NCBI GenBank assembly: GCA_038146985.1
Contig: JAYQSQ010000009.1
Location: 310,001 to 374,000 of the forward strand
Direction: 5' to 3'
Length of the DNA stretch: 64,000 nt
From: JADHLJ01 sp038146985
GTDB lineage: Bacteria; Pseudomonadota; Alphaproteobacteria; Thalassobaculales; Thalassobaculaceae
In this document: piece by piece, positions 30,501 through 38,909 of the stretch
Layout: every line of letters begins with the position of its first letter
Position numbering within the stretch: position 1 is the stretch's first letter
Notes under the pieces: model-generated
Seen by the model: the letters and a program-made list of their open reading frames with translations, nothing else
Told to the model about the DNA's origin: nothing
The model's database searches: none
Made by a program: the position numbers and the translations under genes

Positions 30501-30774
30501 GCAATCCGGTGAGCAGGTGGGGCTGATGCTCGATGCCCTTTCGGATTTCCGCTTTACGGTCTTGGATATGAAGCTCAACGGCGCGCCGGGAGCCGGATTT
30601 CGGATAGGCCTTGCTTTGGAAGGCGCTAACCCTAATCTCTATGACGGATATCCGGTCCGCTTCAACCTTGACCTGGCGGGTCAGCTTGATGACATCATCA
30701 AGACCGGGTTACGGACCTATACTCTGCCGGATCGGGTAAGGGATGCGGTAATGCGAGGCGAAGCGAATGAGTAG
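27547..30774 (+). CDS. ydbH: YdbH-like AsmA-superfamily intermembrane transport protein
   Basis: A 1075-residue protein with one N-terminal membrane anchor (VIARICLVVVVFGILAGPAVYL) and a very long periplasmic region of repeating beta segments, as in AsmA/TamB-like bridge proteins. The C-terminal part (about residues 840-1040, including GAVALAGVAPIRTDG and DLSALVKVEGLAAEGRLSGTLPI) matches the YdbH-type domain. In E. coli, YdbH works with YnbE and YdbL in phospholipid movement to the outer membrane. The ATG at 27547 is chosen; an in-frame TTG lies 24 bases upstream. The two following genes match the E. coli operon order, strengthening the call. Confidence 0.85.
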   Translation: MRVIARICLVVVVFGILAGPAVYLGRHTIAPLAVSWLAHAGLGLNDLGGLDFRITGLSPTGLSLESITLADGRVTADTLEADFELAELFSGRLKSLTIAGMTVRTTYRDGGLDLGPFEPILTAGPKPENASPGPPRLPAEKVVLNAARLLVSSSWGELSAGLDAEATQAPDGALAWSGDLRARAVDDTEIGGVATIDMGVEGQLTTARDLSARLVLKRSDARFRDVSLESADGGVTLQHQIGGPLMARAAVRLGGLVVRGTTIPALSMDGFVQDGVGSLLATIGDASASAGVFTVAADMARGDGDRIKLSLSSHGALAVPHAIFGGLLGSPIRDVDGDLALRGEITLPGPLGDVVSAPATALLNAVGTGEAELSVSSVTLGERSHAVEVQVGLSAIAAPGLMEVRASETSHARLAKTLLARIKTLVPSVIHAWIEDGVSVSLGQKDRPVSLLVSYGQGVPSARLSGAVAGELGKDARIDLEGVAGFRAPMEEPTGSWALDLDDLSVKAGGLRIGGSVLRSAEVTFNGQAGSDGVSGSFTLDGAGTLDFAELAGDATIGLAGRLDGDGRETRLSFTRVDIGAERLGHAPSGISLLAPLSVFQTPSTVTEVAFSNLGNGKFPRAGRTDLDLGTVVLGLPGGSEVRAVKLTLGRIAAAFKDAEGDSPGSLTVDIDRLLLDQGTFPVRFSGLSAGAAFGRVNGDRKLTSFELAVAECAGTGRPVWITPFKIAFSGSQGAEPGELAYQGAVSSLSAPVAIPISGVLRPLEGSGRVEISRTVLDLGIEPPVLAALSPALASHVSTSKGKVGFSGRLTWPEIGIADVQGLAIEVEGLSLTSDGIVVENANGAVALAGVAPIRTDGTGSLSMDLLGVGVPISRPRAEFSVNGLSRIRLHHVSGELAGGKISASDASLSLDGPTNLTIHADGVDAADLSALVKVEGLAAEGRLSGTLPITWMPGIGLSIRNAELSADGPGTVRYKAGQRDEALRQSGEQVGLMLDALSDFRFTVLDMKLNGAPGAGFRIGLALEGANPNLYDGYPVRFNLDLAGQLDDIIKTGLRTYTLPDRVRDAVMRGEANE

Positions 30775-30961
30775 ACCAGCAATGATCGCCTTGGCGGGCT
30801 TGGTGTTCCTCGGGATTGCCGCGTGTTCCCCGTCGGTCAAGATCGAAGCGCCGGACAAGCCGATCGTCATCAATCTCAATGTGAAGATCGAGCAGGAAGT
30901 CCGGGTTCGGGTCGAGAAGGACCTCGACTCGCTCTTCGAGTCGAAAGACAAGATTTTCTAA
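30767..30961 (+). CDS. ynbE: YnbE-like small lipoprotein
   Basis: A 64-residue lipoprotein. The signal peptide ends in a lipobox, LGIAAC, with the lipidated Cys at about residue 20. The mature part PSVKIEAPDKPIVINLNVKIEQEVRVRVEKDL is the hallmark of the YnbE family. In E. coli, YnbE sits in the outer membrane and joins the C-terminus of YdbH to form a bridge. The start overlaps the ydbH stop by 8 bases, showing translational coupling. Confidence 0.92.
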   Translation: MSRPAMIALAGLVFLGIAACSPSVKIEAPDKPIVINLNVKIEQEVRVRVEKDLDSLFESKDKIF

Positions 30962-30980
30962 AGTGGCGAGGAGAAGACGG

Positions 30981-31349
30981 ATGTTTCGGATCTCGGGCAA
31001 AAGCGGGTGGCTAGCCCAGCTTTTCGCGGTCGCGCTGGTGTCGGCGGTCGCGGCAGCGGCGTGGTCCGCACCCGTTCTCGCCTTGTCCTTGGACGAAGCC
31101 AAGGAGCAGGGCCTGGTCGGCGAACAGCCCGACGGATACCTCGGTGTGGTGCCGGGGCAATCCAATCCCGACGCGGCGGCGCTGGTCAATCAGATCAACG
31201 CCCAGCGCCGCGCCGCGTATCAATCCGTCGCGGACAGCAACGGCACGACCCTCAAATCAGTGGAGGTTCTTGCCGGCCAGAAGCTGATCGGCAGGCTTCA
31301 GTCAGGAGAATGGTTCCAGGACCAGAGCGGTCAATGGCGCCGCCGCTGA
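30981..31349 (+). CDS. ydbL: YdbL/DUF1318-family periplasmic protein
   Basis: A 122-residue secreted protein: basic N-terminus, hydrophobic segment LFAVALVSAVAAAAWSAP, then a DUF1318 domain with LDEAKEQGLVGEQPDGYLGVV and INAQRRAAYQSVADSNG. YdbL is thought to assist assembly of the YdbH-YnbE complex in E. coli. The ATG at 30981 is preferred because GAGGAGAAG lies just upstream; a GTG at 30963 is possible. It ends the three-gene unit. Confidence 0.9.
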   Translation: MFRISGKSGWLAQLFAVALVSAVAAAAWSAPVLALSLDEAKEQGLVGEQPDGYLGVVPGQSNPDAAALVNQINAQRRAAYQSVADSNGTTLKSVEVLAGQKLIGRLQSGEWFQDQSGQWRRR

Positions 31350-31374
31350 TCATGCCGCGGATCGGCGGACCGCT

Positions 31375-32649
31375 CTAGACGCTAGGGTCGCGTTTCGCGA
31401 AAACTTCAAGCTCACCGGCAACCCGGCCGACCAGATTGCGCCAACTCGCTTCATCACCGCCCGGTCCATCGTCTTTGGTCATGCGGAACAGGCGCATCAT
31501 CGGGTACCAGGGCGTGTCATTGCGGTCGGTGAGCCAGCGCCAGTCAGAATTGCGGCCAAGAAGCAGCCACACCGGTTTCCCCATCGCGCCGGCTAGATGG
31601 GCGACCGACGTGTCGACGGAGATCACAAGATCCAGTCCGGCGATCACGTCGGCGGTGTCCGCATAGTCGGTGACGCTTTCATCCAAGGGCGAGACACTGG
31701 ACCACGGTCCGGGCTTGGCCCCCGGACGCCAGCCGTATTGCAGGCTCTGAAAGCGCAGGCCCGGAATTTCCAGAAGCGGTGTCAGGGCGGCACTGGGGCA
31801 AGACCGCCATTCATCCCGCGTGTTCTTCGGCGTTCCCGCCCAAACCAAACCGATGCTTGGAACCTTGCCGCGAGCTGGGATCTCCGCGTCTGGCCGAGCG
31901 TGCAGATAGGGGCCGGGGTCGGGTATCTTATCCGGGCGGGTCCCAAACCGGTGCGGCAGGCTCATGATCAGACATGTTGAATCGAAATCGGGCTGTGTGC
32001 CGGTCGATACATTCTCGATCCATGGAACCTCAGAGAACAGTCGGGCCAGAGCCGGCTGGCAGTGCACCAGGACACGCATCCCGGCCTCTGCGAGGTAGCG
32101 CGCGTACCGGATGAACTGGATCGCATCGCCGGCTCCCTGTTCGGCGATGAGCAGGATGCGATGTCCTTTGTCCAACTTGCCGTCCCAGACAACACGGTCG
32201 AGGTCGTCCATCTGCGCCGTGAATTGCCGGCAAGACTCCCTGGTTTCATACAAAGGCCAAGCGGCGGCCCAATCGCCGGCTTGCAGCAGCGCCAGGGAAA
32301 GGCCGGTCAGGATTTCTGGCCGGGTTGGATCAAGGATCAACGCCCTTCGATAGATCGTCATCGACAAGTCCGGATCGTCGAAACTGAGAACCGCATTCCC
32401 GAAATTGTAGTAAAGCGCGACCGCTTCGGGCTGCAGCAGGATGGCGCGATGAAACGCGCGCACCATTTTCTCGCGATCGCCATGTCCCCTGAACGATTGT
32501 CCGAGAGCCATGTGGACGCGAGGGTCGCGCGGGAAACGCAACGCGAGGATCCGGTGGATCTGCACCGCTTTGTGATAGTTTCGAACCGCAAGAAGCTGGC
32601 GTCCGGTCGCCAACCCGTCTTCTACGGACCTTCCCTTGTCAGCCGCCAT
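31375..32649 (-). CDS. TPR protein with GT9/heptosyltransferase-like domain (FlmG-like)
   Basis: A 424-residue two-part protein. Residues about 10-135 are tetratricopeptide repeats (MALGQSFRGHGDREKMVRAFHRAILLQPEAVALYYNFGNA). Residues about 165-410 are a GT-B-type domain with LLIAEQGAGDAIQFIRYARYL, the SIGLVWAGTPKN strand and the nucleotide-binding block VISVDTSVAHLAGAMGKPVWLLLG. The same layout occurs in Caulobacter FlmG, which glycosylates flagellin. It is 13 bases after the type I secretion adaptor gene, in the same direction, which suggests it modifies the secreted substrate. That link is inference. Confidence 0.82.
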   Translation of the reverse strand: MAADKGRSVEDGLATGRQLLAVRNYHKAVQIHRILALRFPRDPRVHMALGQSFRGHGDREKMVRAFHRAILLQPEAVALYYNFGNAVLSFDDPDLSMTIYRRALILDPTRPEILTGLSLALLQAGDWAAAWPLYETRESCRQFTAQMDDLDRVVWDGKLDKGHRILLIAEQGAGDAIQFIRYARYLAEAGMRVLVHCQPALARLFSEVPWIENVSTGTQPDFDSTCLIMSLPHRFGTRPDKIPDPGPYLHARPDAEIPARGKVPSIGLVWAGTPKNTRDEWRSCPSAALTPLLEIPGLRFQSLQYGWRPGAKPGPWSSVSPLDESVTDYADTADVIAGLDLVISVDTSVAHLAGAMGKPVWLLLGRNSDWRWLTDRNDTPWYPMMRLFRMTKDDGPGGDEASWRNLVGRVAGELEVFAKRDPSV

Positions 32650-32662
32650 GCCGGCGCAGTTC

Positions 32663-34021
32663 TCAAGGTTCCCGAAGAGCCAATTCGAAGCTCACGATCA
32701 TCGGGGTCATCAAGTAGCTCAATAGCGTTTGTTCGCCAACAGCGATCAGTCCGGCCGCGGGCATTCCGGCGGTAAGCTGCTGGTCTCCAATGGCCTGCCT
32801 GAGTGACTCCGGGTCCAGCTTCACCGTCACGCCGTAAACCGGCTCACCTTTCGCGGACGGCATCGTGGAAGGTGTGACGCTGACCAGTTGGCCGTCCACC
32901 GGTGGTGTCAGTCTCGGGTTGAAGGCCATCAGACGTACATTCACCATGGCGCCGACCTTCACCTGCTCGATATCCTTTGCCTTCAACTTGCCGTCCAGAA
33001 CCATGGCTTCGTTTTCAGGGACGATTTCCAACAGGACCTGACCGCCACTCACAACCTGTCCAATAGTTTTGACGTGCAGGTTCATCACCCGGCCATCTGA
33101 TGGCGCACGGACATCGATTCGCGCCTTCTGGTCATCCAGAACACCAATCGCTTCGCGTCGGCGCGCTATTTCCGGATCGAGTTGGTTCAAACGGCTCAAA
33201 CTCGCGGTCAATTCGGATTGGGTGGTTGCCTCGATGGCGAGCTGATGCTCCGTCAATTTCTGTTTGGTCTGCGCGATCGCTTCTACGAGGGTGCCTTGCT
33301 GGCCGAGCAAGCCGGTTTGAGCTCGTTTGATCGCCAGAAGGCGGGACTTGGTCGTGAGCCTCTTGTCATACAGCTCTTGCACCGAACTCAGTTCTTCCTC
33401 GATCAGGGCCAGAGCGTCGACGGTCGTCTTCATCCGAATATCGTACGAACGCAGTTCGGTTTTGATTTGTTCAAGTTGTTCGAGCTGAATTTTCAGGCGC
33501 TTGGCGCGTGCTTCCCGCCGTTCATCAAAAAGTTTCATCTCGCTTTCGACGATTTTTCCGAAAATCGGATGCGTAAGCGCATCGGTTAGTTCCGCGTCGA
33601 GGATCATCGAGGTGTCCCCCGCGATCTCAGCCTGCACTCTCGCTTTTTCGGCGACGAGAGAAATCAGCGACGATTCTTGAACCGCAGCCTGGGCGTCGGT
33701 ACGCAATGGATCAAGGCGCATCAACACCTGGCCTTGCGTGATGCGCTCACCTTCGCGAACGAGGATCTGCTGAACCAGGCCTCCCTCAAGATGCTGCACG
33801 GTTTTGACGCCGGAATCGACTTCGATCGTTCCTATTACATTCACGCCGCTCGCCAAAGGCGCCAGCGCGGCCCAACCTCCAAGGCCGCCGAAAAACAGGA
33901 GAATGATCAGATAGCCGAACCGGCTAGCCGACGCCCAGGTTGGCTTTCCGGGCTGATCCGACATGGACACAGACAACGGGCGGCCGGGGAGGGTTTGCTG
34001 AGTGACGGTTTGCAGGGCCAT
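32663..34021 (-). CDS. Type I secretion membrane fusion protein (HlyD/PrtE family)
   Basis: A 452-residue adaptor with one transmembrane segment (FGYLIILLFFGGLGGWAALAPL) followed by a barrel-sandwich start VNVIGTIEVDSGVKTVQHLEGGLVQQILVREGERI. A long coiled-coil hairpin (about residues 100-270) and a second barrel half RIDVRAPSDGRVMNLHVKT come next, and the protein ends in a short C-terminal RxP-type tail. It bridges the ABC transporter to a TolC-type channel. The ATG at 34021 is 7 bases after the ABC gene stop, with GAGG overlapping that stop; a start further upstream would overlap the ABC gene. No TolC homologue is in the window. Confidence 0.92.
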   Translation of the reverse strand: MALQTVTQQTLPGRPLSVSMSDQPGKPTWASASRFGYLIILLFFGGLGGWAALAPLASGVNVIGTIEVDSGVKTVQHLEGGLVQQILVREGERITQGQVLMRLDPLRTDAQAAVQESSLISLVAEKARVQAEIAGDTSMILDAELTDALTHPIFGKIVESEMKLFDERREARAKRLKIQLEQLEQIKTELRSYDIRMKTTVDALALIEEELSSVQELYDKRLTTKSRLLAIKRAQTGLLGQQGTLVEAIAQTKQKLTEHQLAIEATTQSELTASLSRLNQLDPEIARRREAIGVLDDQKARIDVRAPSDGRVMNLHVKTIGQVVSGGQVLLEIVPENEAMVLDGKLKAKDIEQVKVGAMVNVRLMAFNPRLTPPVDGQLVSVTPSTMPSAKGEPVYGVTVKLDPESLRQAIGDQQLTAGMPAAGLIAVGEQTLLSYLMTPMIVSFELALREP

Positions 34022-34028
34022 TGGGGTA

Positions 34029-35804
34029 TCACGCCTCGGCTTGATGGGTAACGACGTTAATCGCCCGGTCATCAGGCTGTTTTGCGGCAGCCGTGCCGGT
34101 GATCAGCGGCAGCATCTCGTTTTTAGGTCCGTATTTCTGAATCTTACCATCAACCATGATCATCACATAGTCCAAGACCTTGAGTATGTTCGGTCTGTGA
34201 AGGATCAGAACGACGGTGACACCCCGGCGCTTGAGTTCCTCAACCGCTTCGGCCAGCGCTTGCTCGCCATGCGCGTCCAGGTTCGCGTTGGGTTCGTCCA
34301 GAACGACGATCTTGACGTCCCCGAACAGGGCACGGGCCAGACCGACGCGTTGCTGCTGCCCGCCCGATAGCAAAGTTCCGCCGGCTCCGATTCTGGTCTG
34401 ATATCCCCGGGGCATGAACTTCACCATGGTATCGACATTGGCTAGCCGCGCGGCATCCAATATCTTGTCTCGGCTCGCTTTGCGGTCATGGCGTGCAATG
34501 TTGTCCCTGACCGTTCCGCCAAACAGTTCGACATCCTGCGGGAGATATCCAAGATGGGTCCCAAGGTCATCGGCGGGCCATTCGTGGATGTCCTGGCCAT
34601 CGAGCTTGACACTACCTTCGGTCGGCCGGTCGAGCCCCACGAGCAGCCGGGCCAGGCTTGATTTTCCGGACGCGGAAGGGCCGACAATGCCCAAGGATTG
34701 TCCGGGTTTCAGGGCGAAGCTGATATCAGACAGAACCGGCTTGCTCGCGGTAGGAGGATGGAAGGACAGGTTTTCGACCGTAAGATTGCCCGTCGGTTTG
34801 ACGGGAACGTCATGACTCTGATCCTTCGGCGCGAAACTGACCGCTTCACGGAGCGCCTCTGAAAGTGCCTGATAGTTCTTCAGCGCCTCACTGATCGGTC
34901 CCCACCCGGTCACCAGGAACTGCACCGGCATCAGAACCCTGCCGACCAGGATCACCGATGCCATCATCGCGCCGCGCGAAAGATTGGTTTCAGGATTGAT
35001 GATGAGAATTGCGCAAACCGTCATGATCGCCATCATCGAGCCGAACTGCATGGTCTTGCCGATCGCCGCCATCAGGCCCATTCGTCGCGTGAAAACCGAG
35101 AAGCGGTCGAGTGCGACATCGTTGTCCGCGGCCCATCGCCGGCGGACCTGCGGTCCCATCCCCATGGATTCGATGACATCGGCGTTCCGAAGGCTTATCT
35201 CGGCGTTCCGCGTCGAATTCTGCATGGCTTCCATGCCCACTTCGCGCACCGGGTCGGTGATCCACTTGTTGGCGAGGGCCAGGAGAAGGATGATCACGGC
35301 GATGGTCGCCGCCGCGGCCCCGATCCAGAACTGTAGAAAAAACAGGAACGCGAGGAAGAGCGGCAGCCAGGGCAGGTCCATCAGCATGAAGACTTGTTCG
35401 CCGGCGAGAAAATTCCTGAGCGCATCCATACGCCCGAGCAGCTCGATGTCGCGCCGCGATCCCCGAACCGTAGCGTGGCGCAGGGTAAGTGCGAAAATCT
35501 TGGCGCCGATCTGGCGGTCGATCCAGGAGCTAACCTGCACGAACAGGTAGGTCCGGGCCATGTCGATCACGGCCTGGATCAGCAGTGCGCCCATCGCGAA
35601 GATCGCCAGGAAAGCCAGCGTGATCTCGTTCCCGCCGCCGCCCAGAACCCGGTCGAAAAGCGAGAACATGTAGACCGGCATGACGAGAATGAGCAGGTTA
35701 ACAAAGAAGCTGAACACCGCCGCCGTCGCGAATGCGCCTCGGGCCGCCCACAGCATCTCCTTTAACGGATCGCTGCCCGACGCTGTCGTGGTTTCTGCAA
35801 CCAT
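34029..35804 (-). CDS. Type I secretion ABC transporter (PrtD/AprD family)
   Basis: A 591-residue fused permease-ATPase. About six membrane helices lie in the first 330 residues (LLILVMPVYMFSLFDRVL is a typical opening for this family), followed by the ATPase with Walker A GPSASGKSS, Q-loop YLPQDVELFGGTVRDNIAR, signature LSGGQQQRVGLARAL and Walker B VVLDEPNANLD. PrtD-type systems export RTX proteases, lipases and S-layer proteins in one step. It has no C39 peptidase domain. First gene of a minus-strand operon, divergent from the glycosylation locus at 36 kb. Confidence 0.93.
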   Translation of the reverse strand: MVAETTTASGSDPLKEMLWAARGAFATAAVFSFFVNLLILVMPVYMFSLFDRVLGGGGNEITLAFLAIFAMGALLIQAVIDMARTYLFVQVSSWIDRQIGAKIFALTLRHATVRGSRRDIELLGRMDALRNFLAGEQVFMLMDLPWLPLFLAFLFFLQFWIGAAAATIAVIILLLALANKWITDPVREVGMEAMQNSTRNAEISLRNADVIESMGMGPQVRRRWAADNDVALDRFSVFTRRMGLMAAIGKTMQFGSMMAIMTVCAILIINPETNLSRGAMMASVILVGRVLMPVQFLVTGWGPISEALKNYQALSEALREAVSFAPKDQSHDVPVKPTGNLTVENLSFHPPTASKPVLSDISFALKPGQSLGIVGPSASGKSSLARLLVGLDRPTEGSVKLDGQDIHEWPADDLGTHLGYLPQDVELFGGTVRDNIARHDRKASRDKILDAARLANVDTMVKFMPRGYQTRIGAGGTLLSGGQQQRVGLARALFGDVKIVVLDEPNANLDAHGEQALAEAVEELKRRGVTVVLILHRPNILKVLDYVMIMVDGKIQKYGPKNEMLPLITGTAAAKQPDDRAINVVTHQAEA

Positions 35805-36012
35805 GGAATCACCTGATCAAACCAAGCCCCGACACGCGAAGCCGCAAAGTCGCTTTTCCTGAACCCGGGACCCGGCGGAGGCGAGTTATAACACGCGTGC
35901 CGTCGATCACCGGTCGGTCATGACGCATCCTGTTTGACGATCCGCCTTGGTTGCCCCTATTTAGGCGTTCAAACGGAATGCCGCAATTGATTTCGGTGTT
36001 CGCTTTGTGTTC

Positions 36013-37272
36013 ATGAAAAAGGCACGCACGGTGCAGGTTCTCTTCGTTCACCAAAACATGCCCGGCCAATACAAGCATTTGGCGCCAGCCCTGGCTGCCG
36101 ATCCGGCCAACCGCGTCGCTTTTATCACCAAGGAAGGTAAACCGGAGATCCCGGGCGTCACGAAAGCGACCTACAAGATCACACGGCAGGTCACGCCCAA
36201 TATCCACCAATATCTAAGCCGGCTTGAAGACCAGGTCCTGCACGGCCAGGGGGCGGCTCGGGCTGGTCTCGACTTGCTCAACTCAGGCTTTCGTCCGGAC
36301 GTCATTTGCGCCCATACCGGTTGGGGCGAGGCGCTGTTCTTGCGCGACGTGTTCCCCGATGCCCGTATTCTCGCGTTCTCGGAATTCTATTATGCGGCGA
36401 AGGGTGCCGATATCGACTTTCCGCCGGACTACAAAGTCAATCTCGATCGAGATTGTCGGACCCGGATGCGTAATGCCCACATGCTGATGAGCCTGGAGGC
36501 GGCGGATTGGGGTATCAGTCCGACATGGTGGCAATGGAGCCGGCATCCGGAAATCGTCCGTGACCGCATCTCGGTGATTCATGAGGGCGTGGACACGGAA
36601 ATCTGCACCGCCGACCCGAATGCCGTGCTCGAGCTTCCCAACGGCCTGACGCTGTCTCGCAAGGACGAGGTGGTGACCTATGTGGCGCGAAATCTGGAGC
36701 CGTATCGGGGCTTTGACGTGTTCATGCAAAGCATCGATGGGATCCTGACCCGGCGCCCCAACGCCCGTATCGTGTTGGTCGGCGGAGATGATGTGAGCTA
36801 CGGAAACGCGCCGCCAAACGCGGAGAACTGGCGGACATTCATGCAGGCGCGTACCCGGTTCGATCCCCGCAGGGTACATTTCGTCAATCGGGTCCCTTAC
36901 TCCGTCTTCCAGCAGGTTCTTTCGATCTCGAAGGCCCATGTCTATCTGACCTATCCCTTCGTGCTGTCATGGTCGATGTTGGAGGCGATGTCGCACGAAT
37001 GCATGCTCGTGGCATCGCGCACGGCGCCGGTGACCGAGGTCGTCAAGGATGGCGTGAACGGGCGCCTGGTGGATTTCTACAAACCCGCGGAAGTAACCGA
37101 TGCGGTGGTCTGGGCGCTTGAGAACCAGGATGCGACGGTGAAGCTGCGGAAGCAGGCGCGGGATACCGTCGTGAAAAATTACGATCTGCGCAGTGTTTGT
37201 CTGCCCGCGCAGATCGATCTCATCACGACGCTTGCAGAAGGGCGCCGGCCGCCTCGAACCGAACAGCCATGA
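36013..37272 (+). CDS. Glycosyltransferase family 4 protein
   Basis: A 419-residue GT-B glycosyltransferase. The N-terminal domain begins VLFVHQNMPGQYKHLAPAL and includes PDVICAHTGWGEALFLRDVFP. The C-terminal domain has VTYVARNLEPYRGFDVFMQ and the donor-binding region YLTYPFVLSWSMLEAMSHEC. It retains a retaining-type E-x7-E-like stretch only partly, so the donor is not predictable. The ATG at 36013 is preferred over a GTG two codons upstream. First gene of the plus-strand glycosylation locus; the next gene overlaps it by 4 bases. Confidence 0.88.
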   Translation: MKKARTVQVLFVHQNMPGQYKHLAPALAADPANRVAFITKEGKPEIPGVTKATYKITRQVTPNIHQYLSRLEDQVLHGQGAARAGLDLLNSGFRPDVICAHTGWGEALFLRDVFPDARILAFSEFYYAAKGADIDFPPDYKVNLDRDCRTRMRNAHMLMSLEAADWGISPTWWQWSRHPEIVRDRISVIHEGVDTEICTADPNAVLELPNGLTLSRKDEVVTYVARNLEPYRGFDVFMQSIDGILTRRPNARIVLVGGDDVSYGNAPPNAENWRTFMQARTRFDPRRVHFVNRVPYSVFQQVLSISKAHVYLTYPFVLSWSMLEAMSHECMLVASRTAPVTEVVKDGVNGRLVDFYKPAEVTDAVVWALENQDATVKLRKQARDTVVKNYDLRSVCLPAQIDLITTLAEGRRPPRTEQP

Positions 37273-38909
37273 GCGGCGTCTCCGGCCTGATCGACCGCGC
37301 CCGCGCGGCGCTGGCGAGGGGAGACGCCCAATCCGCCGACAGGATGCTCCAGGCGACGATCTGTGTCGAGCCCGAGCGGTCGCGGAGCTACTTCAATCTC
37401 GGTGTGTCGCGGGCCCGCTTGTCGCTTGCCGGCGACGCGGAGCGCGCCTACCGGCGGGCGCTGCTCGTCGAACCCGGGCACGAAGGCGCCGTCGGAAACC
37501 TCGCGGATCTTTATCTGTCCGCTGGCCGGGATACGGATGCCGAACGGATCTGCATCCGCGGTTCACGCTGGTCCCCGCTATCGGCGCGGATTCGCGGGAA
37601 TCTCGGGCTTGTGCGGTTGCGTTTGGGGGATGCCGCCGCAGCAGACGCCGATCTGCGCCGGACATTGTGCGCCGAGCCGGGTTATGCCCAGGGATGGCAG
37701 ATCATGGCGATGCTGCATCACGACCAGGCGGATGCGGCGGATGCGTCCTACCGGCGGGCATGGTCGAGCGGTTTGCGTGATTCCAAGCTTCTGATGAACC
37801 GCGGCGAGATCGCGCAGCGCTTGGGGAGGATCGAGGACGCCCTTGATCTGTACGGCCAAGCGCTGGCGCTGTCGCCGCGCGATCCCGACCTCCTGGCAAA
37901 CCTGGCGACCGCCAGCATTGATCATGGCAGCTTCGAAGCGGCGGAGCGCTATGCCGGCGCGGCCTTGTCGGTTCAACCTGAACACCGCGTGGCCCGGTGG
38001 ATCAGCCGTTGGGTCCGGCTGGCGCACCGGGATTTCACCGCCGGGTTCCGGTTTTTCGACGAAACCTGGGCATCTCCCGATCCGGATTTGCCGCGACATG
38101 CGCGCGAATTTGATCTTTGGGATGGCGGGTTTTCGTCCGGCACGCTGCTGCTGTGGTGCGAACAGGGGCTGGGCGACGAGATTCTCTATGCCGGGATGAT
38201 CGATGACGTTCTCGCGCTTGGCCTCTCGATCGTCCTGGAAACCGATCCGCGTCTCGTGCCGCTATTCCGGCGAACCTGGCCGAAAATTCGCGTGGTTGGA
38301 CGGGGCGACCCGCTTCCCCCGGATATTGCCGTGCAATCCTCGGTCCTGAGGCTGCCGATGTTCTTCCGCCGCAGACTTGAGGACTTCCCGCCGCGAAAGG
38401 CCTATCTCAGGCCCGACCCGGCCAGGGTCGAGCGCTATCGGGAACAGTTCAACAGGCTTGGCGCGCGCAAGACCGTCGGACTTTCCTGGCGTTCCGGCAA
38501 TCCCCGGACCGGCGCCGGCAAGTCCACGCGCCTCGTCGATTGGACGCGGCTGCTTGATCTGCCGGAGACCCAGTTCGTCAGCTTGCAATACGACGACGGC
38601 GGCGAGACCGATCCTCGGGTGCGGAGCAATCCTGGCGACGCGAGGAACGATATCGACGACCTCGCCGCCCAGATCGCCGCGCTCGATCATGTTGTCTCAA
38701 TTTCCGGTACGGCGGCGCACCTCGCCGGCGCCCTGGGCACGCCCGGCCATGTCCTGTTGCCCCCGGCACCCTTGTGGTTCTGGTTCGCCGAGGGCCATGA
38801 CTGTCCCTGGTATCCGTCGTTAACCCTGCATCGGCGCGCGTCGGGGGAGGAATGGGCGCCGGCGGTCGAGCGGGTCGCCGATGCGGTTCGGACCACCTTG
38901 CTTGCTTAG
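37269..38909 (+). CDS. TPR protein with GT9-like glycosyltransferase domain (FlmG-like)
   Basis: A 546-residue protein with about seven tetratricopeptide repeats (residues 5-245; LGVSRARLSLAGDAERAYRRALLVEP is one) and a C-terminal GT-B-like domain (LLLWCEQGLGDEILYAGMIDD, KTVGLSWRSGNPRTGAG, VVSISGTAAHLAGALG). It is one of three such proteins in the window. The TPR part probably binds the acceptor protein, as in FlmG. The ATG at 37269 overlaps the previous stop (ATGA). The gene is convergent with a minus-strand gene, overlapping it at the ends by 4 bases. Confidence 0.82.
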   Translation: MSGVSGLIDRARAALARGDAQSADRMLQATICVEPERSRSYFNLGVSRARLSLAGDAERAYRRALLVEPGHEGAVGNLADLYLSAGRDTDAERICIRGSRWSPLSARIRGNLGLVRLRLGDAAAADADLRRTLCAEPGYAQGWQIMAMLHHDQADAADASYRRAWSSGLRDSKLLMNRGEIAQRLGRIEDALDLYGQALALSPRDPDLLANLATASIDHGSFEAAERYAGAALSVQPEHRVARWISRWVRLAHRDFTAGFRFFDETWASPDPDLPRHAREFDLWDGGFSSGTLLLWCEQGLGDEILYAGMIDDVLALGLSIVLETDPRLVPLFRRTWPKIRVVGRGDPLPPDIAVQSSVLRLPMFFRRRLEDFPPRKAYLRPDPARVERYREQFNRLGARKTVGLSWRSGNPRTGAGKSTRLVDWTRLLDLPETQFVSLQYDDGGETDPRVRSNPGDARNDIDDLAAQIAALDHVVSISGTAAHLAGALGTPGHVLLPPAPLWFWFAEGHDCPWYPSLTLHRRASGEEWAPAVERVADAVRTTLLA

